The position numbers were made by a program, and so were the translations under genes. This document shows, in pieces, positions 12,700-23,879 of a stretch of 64,000 nt of DNA; within the stretch, counting starts at the first letter, position 1, and each line of letters begins with the position of its first letter. The DNA is taken from contig NC_034412.1 of the NCBI RefSeq assembly GCF_002078875.1, forward strand, positions 7,583,230 through 7,647,229. The letters are read 5' to 3'. The DNA comes from Numida meleagris (lineage: Eukaryota > Chordata > Aves > Galliformes > Numididae). The notes under the pieces were generated by a model, which made no database searches, had not been told where the DNA came from, and saw nothing but the letters and a program-made list of their open reading frames with translations.

Positions 12700-13985
12700 G
12701 TAAATACTACTTAGAAACTCTTTTCAAATCATGTAATCACTTTGCAATTCCCTCTATTCAGTCTAGTTCCTGTTTACTTTGAGTTCCAATCCGTAAGGAG
12801 AAATACATAGATATATCTGCATTAGCAGTGTGAGTTAAATTATCCAGTAGCTCAAGGAAAGGGATTATTGTTTCAGTTCATTAAAATGTTTTTCTCTTTT
12901 CTGATCAGGCTTTATAATCAGTAAATGAGAAAGATCACGAGTGTCATCTCCCAAGTCCCGGGGCAGTATGAGGCAAAACAAGAAAGCTATTCTGTTGGAA
13001 ACAGCTTGCTATGTCAACGTAGATAAAGGAGTTTTCATTTAGTTTGTTGAAAAACTATCATCTACGTAGAAAAAAATAATGCAGCTAACAATTCTGAATT
13101 AGCAGAGACTATGGGAGAATGAGGATGTACCAGTAAACACTCACCTAGTTATCAGTTAAATAGAAAAACCCTGTTCTGTTGAGCTGAATTGTAATTAGTA
13201 ACAGAACTGACAAAGGTGTACTTTAAATCTTGAGAAATCTGACCAGTATCTTGGAAGATTCTCCAGAAAAGCAGATAATGGATGACCTCACTGCACTGCA
13301 GGGTGTAGCTATCACCTACAATGACAAATACATTGTCATAGATATAAATTGAGCTTTTAAGATGGCTTCAGGTAGGTAAGGCATTACCTGTTCTCAAACC
13401 ATCCTTAGTGTCTGATACAATGTTTACAGTAATATTTGTGGTGAAAAACTGTCTTATACATAATTTATGATCTTGATGTATTAATTTAATATGTTTTCAA
13501 GAGCCTGAAACTTTTGGCCTTCATCTGTGAAAGAGAAACTGTGATCTGATGCATGGCTTAATATCTTTTTCCAAATGTCTGGAAATTTAGAGGATCTGGT
13601 TTTCCATAAGTCACGAAAACAGAATTTTTTGGAATCTGTGTCTGTTAAGATGAGTGAAATTTATACAGCTGAAATCATGCTTAGGCTTAGAAGACCGGGT
13701 TATTTCACTAGTAAACTGTATAGTGAATCTTTAACAATATGATCAACAGTATTACCAACACAATTAATGATTTAGATTCTGGTTATCCCAGTGCAAGTGG
13801 TTATTATAAGTGCTTTGCACAACAGTAAAGTTCATCTTAAAATGTTACATTATAAACACTATATATATGCAAGGATTAATTACTGAAAGTCTGAATTTAG
13901 ATGTTGAAATTTGAACTAAATCCTATTTCATGGGAAAGTTGGAAATTAGTATTCTTTCAAACCTTTGTTTTTTCCTTTTTTTCTT
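12700..13985. other. No gene seen; one short perfect hairpin
   Basis: Unique AT-rich DNA. It contains a perfect inverted repeat, ATGACAA at 13321-13327 and TTGTCAT at 13333-13339 with a five-base loop, which is within chance expectation for a window of this size. A good donor-like CAG|GTAGGT occurs near 13370 without a matching acceptor that I trust. Confidence 0.55.
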
Positions 13986-13993
13986 TTTTACAG

Positions 13994-14064
13994 AGATGGA
14001 AATGCACAAGAGCTTGGATATGCAAATAACGTTTCCCAGCCTTTTGTGGCACATTTCAAATTTG
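13994..14064 (+). other. Candidate 71-nt internal exon
   Basis: A strong acceptor (about 25 bases of almost pure T/C, then TTTTTTACAG ending at 13993) and a near-consensus donor (TTTG|GTAAGTAA, GT at 14065) frame a 71-base segment. One frame is open throughout: it completes a codon with the first base, then reads 23 codons beginning DGNAQELGY and ending VAHFKF, and leaves one base over. A second frame, starting at an ATG, is also open, so openness alone is weak evidence. The peptide has no domain I recognise. I see no partner exons nearby with matching phase. It may be a coding cassette exon of a gene spanning the window, a noncoding RNA exon, or a decoy pseudo-exon. Confidence 0.35.
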
Positions 14065-14069
14065 GTAAG

Positions 14070-17000
14070 TAAATTTGAATGAACGTATTTGTTCAAGTGA
14101 ATCCCTTTGGCCAAGATCTTTGATTATGGTGTATTTCTCTCTTGAAGCCTCTCTTCGTGGATGAACAGCTTTGTACATTGCAAGCACCCATTTTTTTAAT
14201 CAGCTAATATTCTTATCAGTTATTCCCTAATGTGGTATAGTATAATTGGTGTGAAAGACCAGGAAAAAAACAATCTCTTTGCTGGCAGCAGTAGGCAAGA
14301 TTTACAAAGTAAACTCCAGCAAGCAGGTTAAAGGCCCCAGGTTTTGAAAGTGCTTCTGTGCATTAAATTATCTAAGATAAAATCCTATCTCATATAAGTC
14401 AATAGATACAATTCATATAGTGTTTGCATTCATGTTTTTGGCCTGAAATATGATTTTACTAAAGAAAACCTGGTATTTTTTAAAATGCAGCCACTGTTTT
14501 AAGCAGGCATGCATCAAAAATAAGACGAGAGGAGCACCAGACACCATACTAAATGTGTTTTAGAAGTGAAATGCTGGGTTTCCAGAGGACTGATCCAAAT
14601 CACTGTGGTGGGTGGCCCAGCCCTTCTAAGGTGGTCACGTTTTCTCCAGGCAGGTCACTTCATGACTTACAATTGCATTTTTCTGCTACGGTAGTTGTCT
14701 TCTTTTGGTTCTTGACTAGAAATAACATGTGGGACGTGTGTTAGTCTCCTTGCAGTTAAGTTTATGCAAGGCTTTTGTAGGCAGACAGGCATAGTGGGCA
14801 GTTCATGTACAATGGACAAGTGTGTTCATATCATGTTCAAGGCACACACGCATTATAGGGCTTTTTTCTTTTCAGTCACGACTCTCCCTCTTCCTTTTGC
14901 ACCTTCTTACTCAAGTTTCCAAGAATATCAAACTAATTCTTGACATCTTTCAATTTCAAGATTTGCACATTCAAACTAAAAAAAGTGCAAAGGTGACTGA
15001 AATGATAAAGAGGGATATTGGAGTAGTAGGATTATGGACAGGTTTTGTAAGAGTGTGTAACTATTATGTAGTCTGCTGATAAGCACCAATCTGTGGAATC
15101 AGACAAGGAAAAAAGCTGGCAAAGAGGCTATAAAATTGGCATCAAGAGAAGATGCGGTGTTACTGCCATGGTAGAGCTATACAGGTTTTAGCTCATGATG
15201 CAGGAAGAAGGGAAAGGAAAAAATCTTGTCTTTTTGATGCCTGTTCCCATGCAAAGTCTGGTAAACCAAATTCTGACTGGCCTTTTGCAAAATAAAATGT
15301 TAGAATTTCACCAAGCCATAAGGCATGAGCATTTATATCCACACGGGAGTGAATTTTGTCATGCAGCAAACTATGGTTGGTATCACTCATGAAGAAAGAT
15401 GCAACTAAATGGAGGAATAAAACAAACAGAATAAGTGAAATATTTCCCACATGTTTTGTTTTGATGGAAAAACACAGTAACACTTAAAATCTAGTGAAAT
15501 AAAAGGATGCAAATGTTTTAGCTTTTGTATATATATGTGTATATGCGGAAGCTATTATTAACGTGCACCTTACTGTAATGATTCATACAGACGTTAAGCA
15601 GGATTATGAGGTAAATAAAGGCACAACCATCCTCTTAAATCATGCTATGCTGATCAAACAGCTCTGTACAATACCATAGCTATTTACTTACAACAAGATA
15701 AAACATGATTAGTGCCCATTACCAGTGTGGTAAAATGAAAATAATCTCAAAGCACATATTACCCAAGCAAAGAGTACTGAACTGAAGTATAGCCAAGTAA
15801 CAAATTTATACTCATCAAAGAAGTTATTAAAAAATTATGAATTTCATCAAATAACTAATGTATGCCTACATTTGCTGAATCAGCAATCCTCCAAACACCA
15901 CTTGATTTTAAGCATGTAAATTAATACTTTTCAACCTGGGGTCTACAGGTCCCTGGGATTCAATAGGCTCCTCTTAAGAGCACCAATAGATATGAAAGAA
16001 AATTAAGCCTTTAAAAATCACTTTTCTTCTACTAAATTTACAAGAACAGCTTGTCCTAAAAGGGCAAGGACTGGTAATTTAATCTGACTTCTTGTCCATC
16101 CAAAAGCTTAAGTATATGAGATTATAGAATTACAGCACTGCACACAAACAATACATCCATTCAGTTTGCCATTATTACACATAATAATTTTACTGTTACG
16201 ACAGTTAATCATTTAAATGTTGGCTGTATAAGTCTTTTTATTGCATACATTATTCAGAACAGAAGCAGAATACACCACAAAATACAAATAGGTAGCGGTT
16301 GGATTTTCAAGCTCACAGAACTCAGGCAAATAAAACCAGTTTCCTCCACAGTAAGACAAAGTGCTACTACCTCCGGTAAGATTATTTCCATGTTAAGATG
16401 GAATGGATCTATGTTGGCCGCAGTATTGTGAGAACTAAGGTCAAAATGTGTTTTTATATTTTGGAAACTGTGCTTTTCTCATTCACTCAGTGCTGTCAGA
16501 AATCTTTACGTTTGCATTTTCACAACAATAATAATAGTTTTGCTTTTAAATGGGAACTCAGCATAGCAATTATCAGCCCATACAAAAGGAATGTTTAAAA
16601 AAATTATCGTCTGAACCTAAGGTTTTATAATGCAAGATGCCTTATAATCTGAGAAGAAATCCTCACATTCTAATAAAATAAAGTAACTGGAGGCAGAGTG
16701 AAATTAATAGTCTGCAACCATAACAATACTCCTGTAATTAAATATTTCACATTTCAAGGATGCCTATTCACAAAACACTTAAATAGCTCATCAGTTTGGC
16801 CAGTCTGCCTTGGTTGTAAGGAAAGGAATGCATTCAGCCGAGTGGACATGCTTATTGTGCATCTTCTTTGGGGAAACAGTTTTTGACCACGGTTTTGCAA
16901 TTAGACTGTCTCATGTCTATAAAATGCAATGAAATCAACCATCTACTGTATGCAGTCTAGGGGGAAAAAAAGTCACTTAAAGGCTTGGGTTCTCCTTAGG

Positions 17001-17265
17001 TGAAAGAGCAAAACACTTCACAGAATAGGTCAACTGGAAGACCAGGGCTATGAGAGAAGCTTCATAACTGATTAGCAGGCAAATTTCTCGAAGGGTTGTC
17101 AATCATGTTTTGCTTCCTCCAACATAAATGCCTGTTTATTTTTAGTCTCCTAAGGCTTTGCTAGCACTAGGCAGCAGGGCCAATGCGCAGCAGTGCAGAG
17201 CTCTCAGCTGCAGCAGGTCAGCTGGAAATTGGGAGAACTCAGCACTTCTCATGATTAGTCTCTAG
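14070..17265. other. No gene seen
   Basis: Unique AT-rich DNA with only short frames. A phrase near 15935-15990 (CAACCTGGGGTCTACAGGTC) loosely resembles old interspersed repeats but I cannot assign it. Confidence 0.6.
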
Positions 17266-17272
17266 ACTGGGA

Positions 17273-17291
17273 CAGGACAATGTCTGTCCTG
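17273..17291. repeat. Short perfect inverted repeat
   Basis: CAGGACA and TGTCCTG, seven-base arms with a five-base loop. No T run or other feature suggests a function. A few such hairpins are expected by chance in 64 kb. Confidence 0.7.
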
Positions 17292-17299
17292 AAAAGTAA

Positions 17300-18700
17300 G
17301 GCAGAAATTAAGGTGGCACCTCACTTTCCAGAAAAATGCTTTCGTGAGTGTCTTTGTATTTAGTCTGATAGGCTCAGCCCGCACAAGTGCAGAACCTGTT
17401 TGCATTCTGCCTCTAATGATGTCTCCTTCTGTAATGTATAGCTGCACACAGAAGCACGCATGAATATTTTTTCTAGATTTCAGCCTAACATTTAGCAAAA
17501 ATAAAATAATGACTGTGACATTGCTCCTATTTTCTAAAAGTGATCTTGTTGAATGAGGTTCTCTCTACAGGTATGAAATGTCATTTAATATGTAAACTGT
17601 TTTCTAAAAATGTAATTATCTATATTGATATGTTTCTCTTTTACAGTAAAGAAATACTAAACAAACCTCTAACTCCACACATCCTTTATTGTTTTATTTT
17701 ATAAATCTAAAGAAAAAATGGCTCACAGCAGTCTTGAGAAACAAGCTGCATCTGTTTAATATTAAAGTGCAAAAATAATAATAAAACCATTACTTTTGGA
17801 ATATCCAAATAACCTGAGGAAAAATAGCATCCAGCTGGCCCTAGGTATAACTGGTTTTTACATCAGTTGGATGTTTCTGGGATTACCAGATTCAACACTT
17901 ATCTTTAAGTAGAGTGAGTTTCTAAAGATGTAGCATCCAGAAACTTTTGAGTAATCTGTCTGCTTAGAAGTACAATATTGTGTTACCAGATCTGCTGAGC
18001 AAATGCACAATAAAGTTAATCCTTTGGTTCTGGAAAAGCTGTAGGCATTGCAATGGCAGATGTGCTGAAACAGAAGTGTTTACATTTGTTAGGGCTTGTG
18101 AAGCAGCAACTCCACCATCTCACAAGTATATGAATTTCCTGCAAGCATTTACCTAAGGGCTATCATGGGGAAGGAAAAGAGCTCAGAAGGAGTCTCTGAA
18201 GCCTGCTGGCAGACTGGCAAACCTCCGCTGGTTCTCTCATGCCTCTGAGCGTAGATATTATGGCACTAAAGTGCTTTTGGTATACAGGGGAAAGTATTAC
18301 AAAGATCAATATGCAATTATATGTAACAGGTTTTCCAATTCTTCCTCCTTCTTATACCATATGGGAAGCAAGAAAAATCTTATTATTAAGGGGTTTGTAC
18401 AATGGAGGTGTGACGTGATTTTGGTTTGGGTAGAGCTTTGAGGCAGAGCTGCCTCCTAGACCTTCTCTTACAGTGTGCTCCAGAGTAGACTGGGAGGCCT
18501 TAAGTTCAGACTAGGTTCTGTAGAACACAAATGTGTGGTGTAACATTTTCAGCAGAGAAAATGCAAAGTAGCTAGGCTAGGACTGAAATAAAAATGAGTC
18601 ATATATGGCTCTGCCCTAGCCTACAAAATCCTTGAAGGCAAGTTCTTGTTTCCACGGCCAGTTGCAGGTGACCTGGTGACTCTGAGCCTTTAGTTTTCTA
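17300..18700. other. No gene seen
   Basis: Unique sequence with a few acceptor-like pyrimidine tracts (for example ending at 17572 and 17646) that do not bound a convincing exon. Confidence 0.55.
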
Positions 18701-18703
18701 GCA

Positions 18704-18722
18704 GGCCCCTGAGACAGGGGCC
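18704..18722. repeat. GC-rich perfect hairpin
   Basis: GGCCCCTG and CAGGGGCC, eight-base arms with a three-base AGA loop. It is the most stable short hairpin I noticed in the window. Neighbouring sequence shows no miRNA-like extension of the stem and no known RNA family. Confidence 0.75.
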
Positions 18723-18729
18723 ATATTGC

Positions 18730-21700
18730 CCATAGTGAGCAGAAAGGAATTCATGTGGAAGGTCTCCGGGTGATTTATCGTACCTTGTATTGGACCATGC
18801 TAGGCAACGCACAGTTCTCTATTGCAGAGAATGACGACCAACAGAGGTACTGCAGAACAGAACGATGACTGCGCTATCTGCACAGGGGTACTTTGGTGGT
18901 CAGGTGTAAGGAGTTACAAGAAAAGGAATCAGAACAGAATTCATGGGGGTCGACAGTTGGCACGAAATGCAGGTGAAGGAAATCCTTAATAGTCGCAGAA
19001 ACTGAGGAAAGATGACATCGGGTTGATTGTGTTTAGGTTGTAGATATTTGGCAAATCAGAAAGGAAGAGAATTAGGTGTTGGATCTAAAACTTGATCAAC
19101 AAGAACCTGTGAGAGATTTTGTAGGCATCTTTAGTTGAAAGTACAAACATCAGATTCTGAAGTGCCTGGAATAAAAATAAAACAGACACGTAGGATAAAC
19201 TCCATGCAGTGATTTGGATTCTGCGTTCACTGTTTCCATTGGAACAGGAGTGATCTCCTAGATTTCCAAATACATTCCTCTGCTGTTGTAAGCAACCATA
19301 TCTTACAGTCTGTATATTTATTAAACTCCGTGTGAAAATTCTGTTTTTTTTCTTCCTAGTTTTAATGGGAGGCTGTTTCCAAACCAGTTTTCCAGTGATC
19401 AGAAACTTTAATTTCTGGGTTGAATTTATTCATTGCTCATTAGTAATCATTTGTCCTTGTGTCATCTTTGTCCATTTGCTTAAGTATCTTTTCTCTCGCT
19501 TTAGTGCCTAACCTGAATGTATTTATAGAGAGCAATTATATCCGCTCTCAGCATGAATGAGCTTAGAGATGAAAGGGAGAAGGAAGCAAACATGTTGCTT
19601 CAGCCTGGACCAGCTGGAACCTCTTTGTTCAAACTCATGTAAAATATTTTGCAGCAGCTGAATCTGGAAGCAGCATTTGTGCAGCTCATTGCAGTATGAT
19701 AGAGATCTAGCCACCTCACAGCCTGATGAGATGGAAATGAACATTTCAAGCCACGGTTGCTATGAAATGGTGTATATCCATGGGTACTGTGGAGCTGAGA
19801 GCACTAAAACTACAGTCCAACTTGTTTGGAGAATAACGATCTGCATTTGATTGTGATAAACACCTATGGTGAATCACTGTGAACCTTTCCCACCATTATC
19901 GCTTGTATTTTTCTTGTATTGGGAGTTAGGTATTTGACTGTGTTGGATTATCACTAGCTGTGTAGTGTATTTGAGAAGGGAATCTATATGGCGTTATCTG
20001 CATGCTGGTAGACTCAGCAATTCTTTCTGTTATTCCCTAAGTTGTCTCCTAGACTTCATCACGCTAACATAGTCAGTGAAAAGCAGGAGTTGCCCATCAC
20101 ACCTCCTGGTCTTTGTGTGCAAATTTCTAATTGCAAAATGGAATCAATAATACAATAATAATACACTCCATTGTAGCAGGTATTTAGATAAGTGTTTTGA
20201 AAGAGAAATCCTTAGGTAAATGGCAATTGCAATAAACTACTGTTTTGCTTTGTGGCATTTCTTTGTCAGAAGCAGCCAGCGTAGCTGCTTCTGTATGGAC
20301 TGCTCGATACTTTAAATATGTGATCGTGCATCATTTCTTTGTATGTATTTCTTATTGCTTGAGAGCACTTTGTTGTGAATCAATTTTTTAAAACACATTT
20401 TAATTTTTATATAGAAACTGCTTCTAGATCTAAAAATTTTTATTCTTCTTAAATGTGTTTGCACTTCCCACCACTCTTTTTTTTTTTTCCAATCAAAACG
20501 TTCTTGGAATTCCACAGACTGCAAAATCAATGAAAAATTAAAGGACCTTTAATTCAGAATATCATGCACTGTGTAACTAAAATCATAGAAGCAGAATGAG
20601 ATGCTGGTTGTTGTATCTGCAAATGATTCATTAGTGGAGTAATGCATTTTATCAGCCCTTGTCTTCTGGAAGGTGGAGTTTTAGCCTAGGTTAAAGCTAA
20701 ATCCAGCCCCCTCCTTGTGACTGACCTTTATGCTTTGTCATGCAATGGCAGAATTTGTGCAAATTCGAGCTCTCCTCACAGTTTGGTACAACTCATGTTG
20801 TCCTTGGGGGAGACAGAGATACAAGAATACTGTAGGTCAGGGTTGTGGTGCGTTGACAGAGCGACATAAGGAAGCTTAAACAATACCTGATAGAAGTGTG
20901 AGATTCCTATAGGGTGTTAAGAGAGGAAGAAAAACAATGTGGTTGTCCACAGCATTTCTCAAAGATGGTCTGTATTAAAAGTTCTGGAGACAGATTGGAG
21001 TTCACCTGCTCTCTTGCCCGTTGCTTGCCTGATCACAGTGCAGAAGGCCACATGGCAATCTAGAGAAGATCTGCACGTTGCAGTAACTAATCAAAAATTA
21101 ATTTTGGCAGCCTACTCCATGGAAAGGAAGGAAAAAGCAGAGGTGACAGGACGTTTTTTTTAAAGCTTTAAGGAAGGGTGGTGGTTTTCTCCTGTAATTC
21201 ACAGGAAGAGCAGCTAAACAAAAAGAGAATGAAAACAGAAAGGATGAAAGCCTGTTGGTTACTTATCTTTGCACAACAATTCTTTTCATCAAGAAAACAG
21301 GTTAAATACAACGGAAGTTGTGCAGCACTATTCCAGTTTGCTGGCAACACCCTCATCAGTCTTCTCAACATATTTGTCATTGATCCAGGTGTAAATTGTA
21401 AAAAGTATAATTAATAATCAGCAAAATGAAAATCACAAAAAAGTGGCCCTCATGGATGTGCTGACAGGGTGATGCTATCTACTCTGTGACTGCTCCATGC
21501 ACATGCAAATGTAGAGGAGGAGGTGACTTCTTCTGCATGGACATATCCAGGGCAGGCGTGGTGACCAGGCACAAAAGGATGTACTTGCTTCAGAAGCACA
21601 TACTATAATAAAACTGCCATCACAGGAGAGAATGGGACCTCAAAGAGGCATTTCCATGAATCCAATTTGGCCCACAGACCAGCAGCTGAATGAGATAGCT

Positions 21701-23030
21701 AAATAAATCTCTCTGTAGCAAAATTTGAAAACTTGAGGTAAAGCCTCCATGAAGTCTGTAGGCATCTATCCGATGTCACTGACTGTATGTCAAACGTGCT
21801 TAACACCATTAACAATGATCAGCAGCGTCAAACTCTCCAACTGATATGAAGCTTTACCTCCTTGAGACCTGCCTCTTTTGAATAGTGCCAGCTAGATGCT
21901 GGCATCAAGAAGTCACGGTCCAGGTCAAGGGCCACCGTGCTAGACACTGGATACAGCTGTCACGAAAAGAACATTTGGAGCCACACTGCAGCAATGTCGC
22001 ATTGTTGTGGGATATTTTAGTTTTTAATTGGAAAAAAAAACAACGCTGCAGATATCTGATGCTCTAGGCAAATGTACAAAGCACTCTTAAGAATACAATA
22101 GCCTTTCAAACGGGAACATTATTAATTAAAACCCTCCACATACTGTACAAATGAAACGTTCTTCTCTCTACCTACTCAAGTCATTCATTCAGAAAAATCC
22201 TGGGAAAATAGTTAGGCTTTGCAATGTGCCCCATGGGTCAATGTATTCAGGCTCCAACAGACCAAGTAGGAGGAGTGAGTTCCAGAACAGGGAAATCTTC
22301 ATTGCGAACTCCCTCTCAAAGAGAGTGCATTCAGAAATGTGCACAGCACGCTTACAGAAAAATGGCACTGGCCCTTTCCCCAGCTCAAATTTTAAATGAG
22401 TCCTTTAATATATGTATATCCAACTAAGGAAGGGATGCTGACCTATGCTCCTGTCTGAAGCACAGCAGTAGAAAGGACTTTGAAGCCCTGTAGGGTTTTC
22501 AGACCCACAGCTTGCCTGCTTTTTTTTTTTTTTTCCCTACTGTATATATCATTATGGTATGGATTTACACCACAACAACCCCTTTCCTCTATGCTTTATT
22601 ATCCCATATCCCCTTTAATTAATGAAAGTGTCATTCTTGAGAGTCCAACAGTCCCTGGGCAGCTCATGTGTTTTATATGTTACAAAAATCTGTGAGTTCT
22701 GGTCTGACAACTGTTTACTTTTCCTATAGTCCCATATCAAAAGTCCTCTTGTCATATAGGAATGGGTCAAAGTCTGGCCAAACTTCCCTCATGCTTTCGA
22801 GTTCGATGTTGTATTTCTGATCCATCCCCTAAATCAGACTGCCTTTCAGTATTCTGATCAGAACAATCCCTATCTTATTTGCTTGCTGGCTGCAAAACAG
22901 TAGGAAGATTGTCAATACTCTGCCCACGCCCCAGTTAAAAATCCAAACTCAAATTTAGTATTTCAAACATTATTTAAAATATATTAAGATAGTCTATTAC
23001 TGTTGCTCATTACTCTGCTGAAACCTAATA
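18730..23030. other. No gene seen
   Basis: Unique AT-rich DNA. Open frames are all short and resemble no family I know. A T run of about 15 bases occurs near 22520. Confidence 0.6.
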
Positions 23031-23039
23031 TTAGTAACA

Positions 23040-23300
23040 GCATGTACAGAGGACCTGGAGCATGAATTAATAATGAAGTGCTTGTGCTGGAAAACATGCG
23101 GGAGCCTGGTTCCCCGGGCTGGCAGCCGGCCGGCACAGACTGGTTTGCTTTTCTCTACACAGTGATCGAATCATCTGCTCGACAAAATCATCAGGATGGA
23201 AAGTATTTCTGATTAGTTTTCTTCCTCTGACGATCATTTACCAAATGCAATGAAGAAGAAAGACAAATAGAAATGAAGGGATCCACAATGAGAAAAAGCG
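23040..23300. promoter_or_regulatory. Possible conserved noncoding element
   Basis: The block has the texture of deeply conserved vertebrate noncoding elements. Homeodomain-like cores (ATGAATTAATAATGAAG at about 23063, CTGATTAG near 23210) sit beside TGATCGAATCATC and CAAATGCAATGAAGAAG, with no repeats or coding frame. A short GC-rich insert (CCGGGCTGGCAGCCGGCCGG near 23117) interrupts it. Conservation could not be tested, so this is inference from motif content only. Confidence 0.25.
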
Positions 23301-23352
23301 CTTTAAACCAATAGCATTACAGTAGCGATCAGAAGGGAGTAGTGATGCTTTC

Positions 23353-23400
23353 TGAGCCCGATCCTGAAATGGGTGAGGACCTCCGTGCTCTCACTGCCCT
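23353..23400. repeat. Possible ancient sauropsid repeat fragment
   Basis: The phrase GCCCGATCCTGAAATGGGTG followed by CTCTCACTG resembles the GATCCTG...GGTGCTGAG core of old interspersed repeats that are common in turtles and crocodilians and found worn in birds. The fragment is short and the match is from memory. Confidence 0.3.
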
Positions 23401-23689
23401 CCCCTTGTACACGTGCCCTTTTCTTGAGGCTTCAAAGGGGCGTTTTTAATAAACCATTTCCCCAGTTCTCATTGTCCTAAGAGAAAACAAATCTGAGCAA
23501 GAATATAGAGAAATAGCATAAGGCTTATCAGTGCTCTTGGCCCGGAGCAAAGGTATTAGAGGTGCTGCAGGTTTTCTGTAGATACGAGCAAGCAGTTAGC
23601 AAGTCACTGGGGTGGCTGAGTCACACCTCTTAAGGTCATGCCAGTATCAGGAATAGATGTGCAAGCTAGAATATATCTGTATCATTTAT

Positions 23690-23870
23690 AGTATGCAATA
23701 CCTATCCATTTATATTTATATATAATGTGTGTGTGCCTATATGTGCATCTAAAATTATATTCTAGTTATATAAGCAGTCTTTTTCATACGTGTAACAACA
23801 CTACAGCTGGATCAATTATATAGGATAAAGATTAGGTGTATTTAGTTTCGTATATGTATATATGCATGCT
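23690..23870. repeat. Low-complexity TA/TG-rich tract
   Basis: An AT-rich stretch with many interrupted TATA and TGTG units, for example TTTATATTTATATATAATG followed by TGTGTGTG. It looks like a decayed dinucleotide microsatellite. Confidence 0.7.
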
Positions 23871-23879
23871 CCCTTCTCA

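Noticed and set aside
18704..18722. GC-rich hairpin as a possible microRNA precursor or terminator
   Set aside because: The stem is only eight pairs with a three-base loop and does not extend; microRNA precursors need a stem of roughly 25 to 30 pairs, and rho-independent terminators do not apply in a vertebrate.
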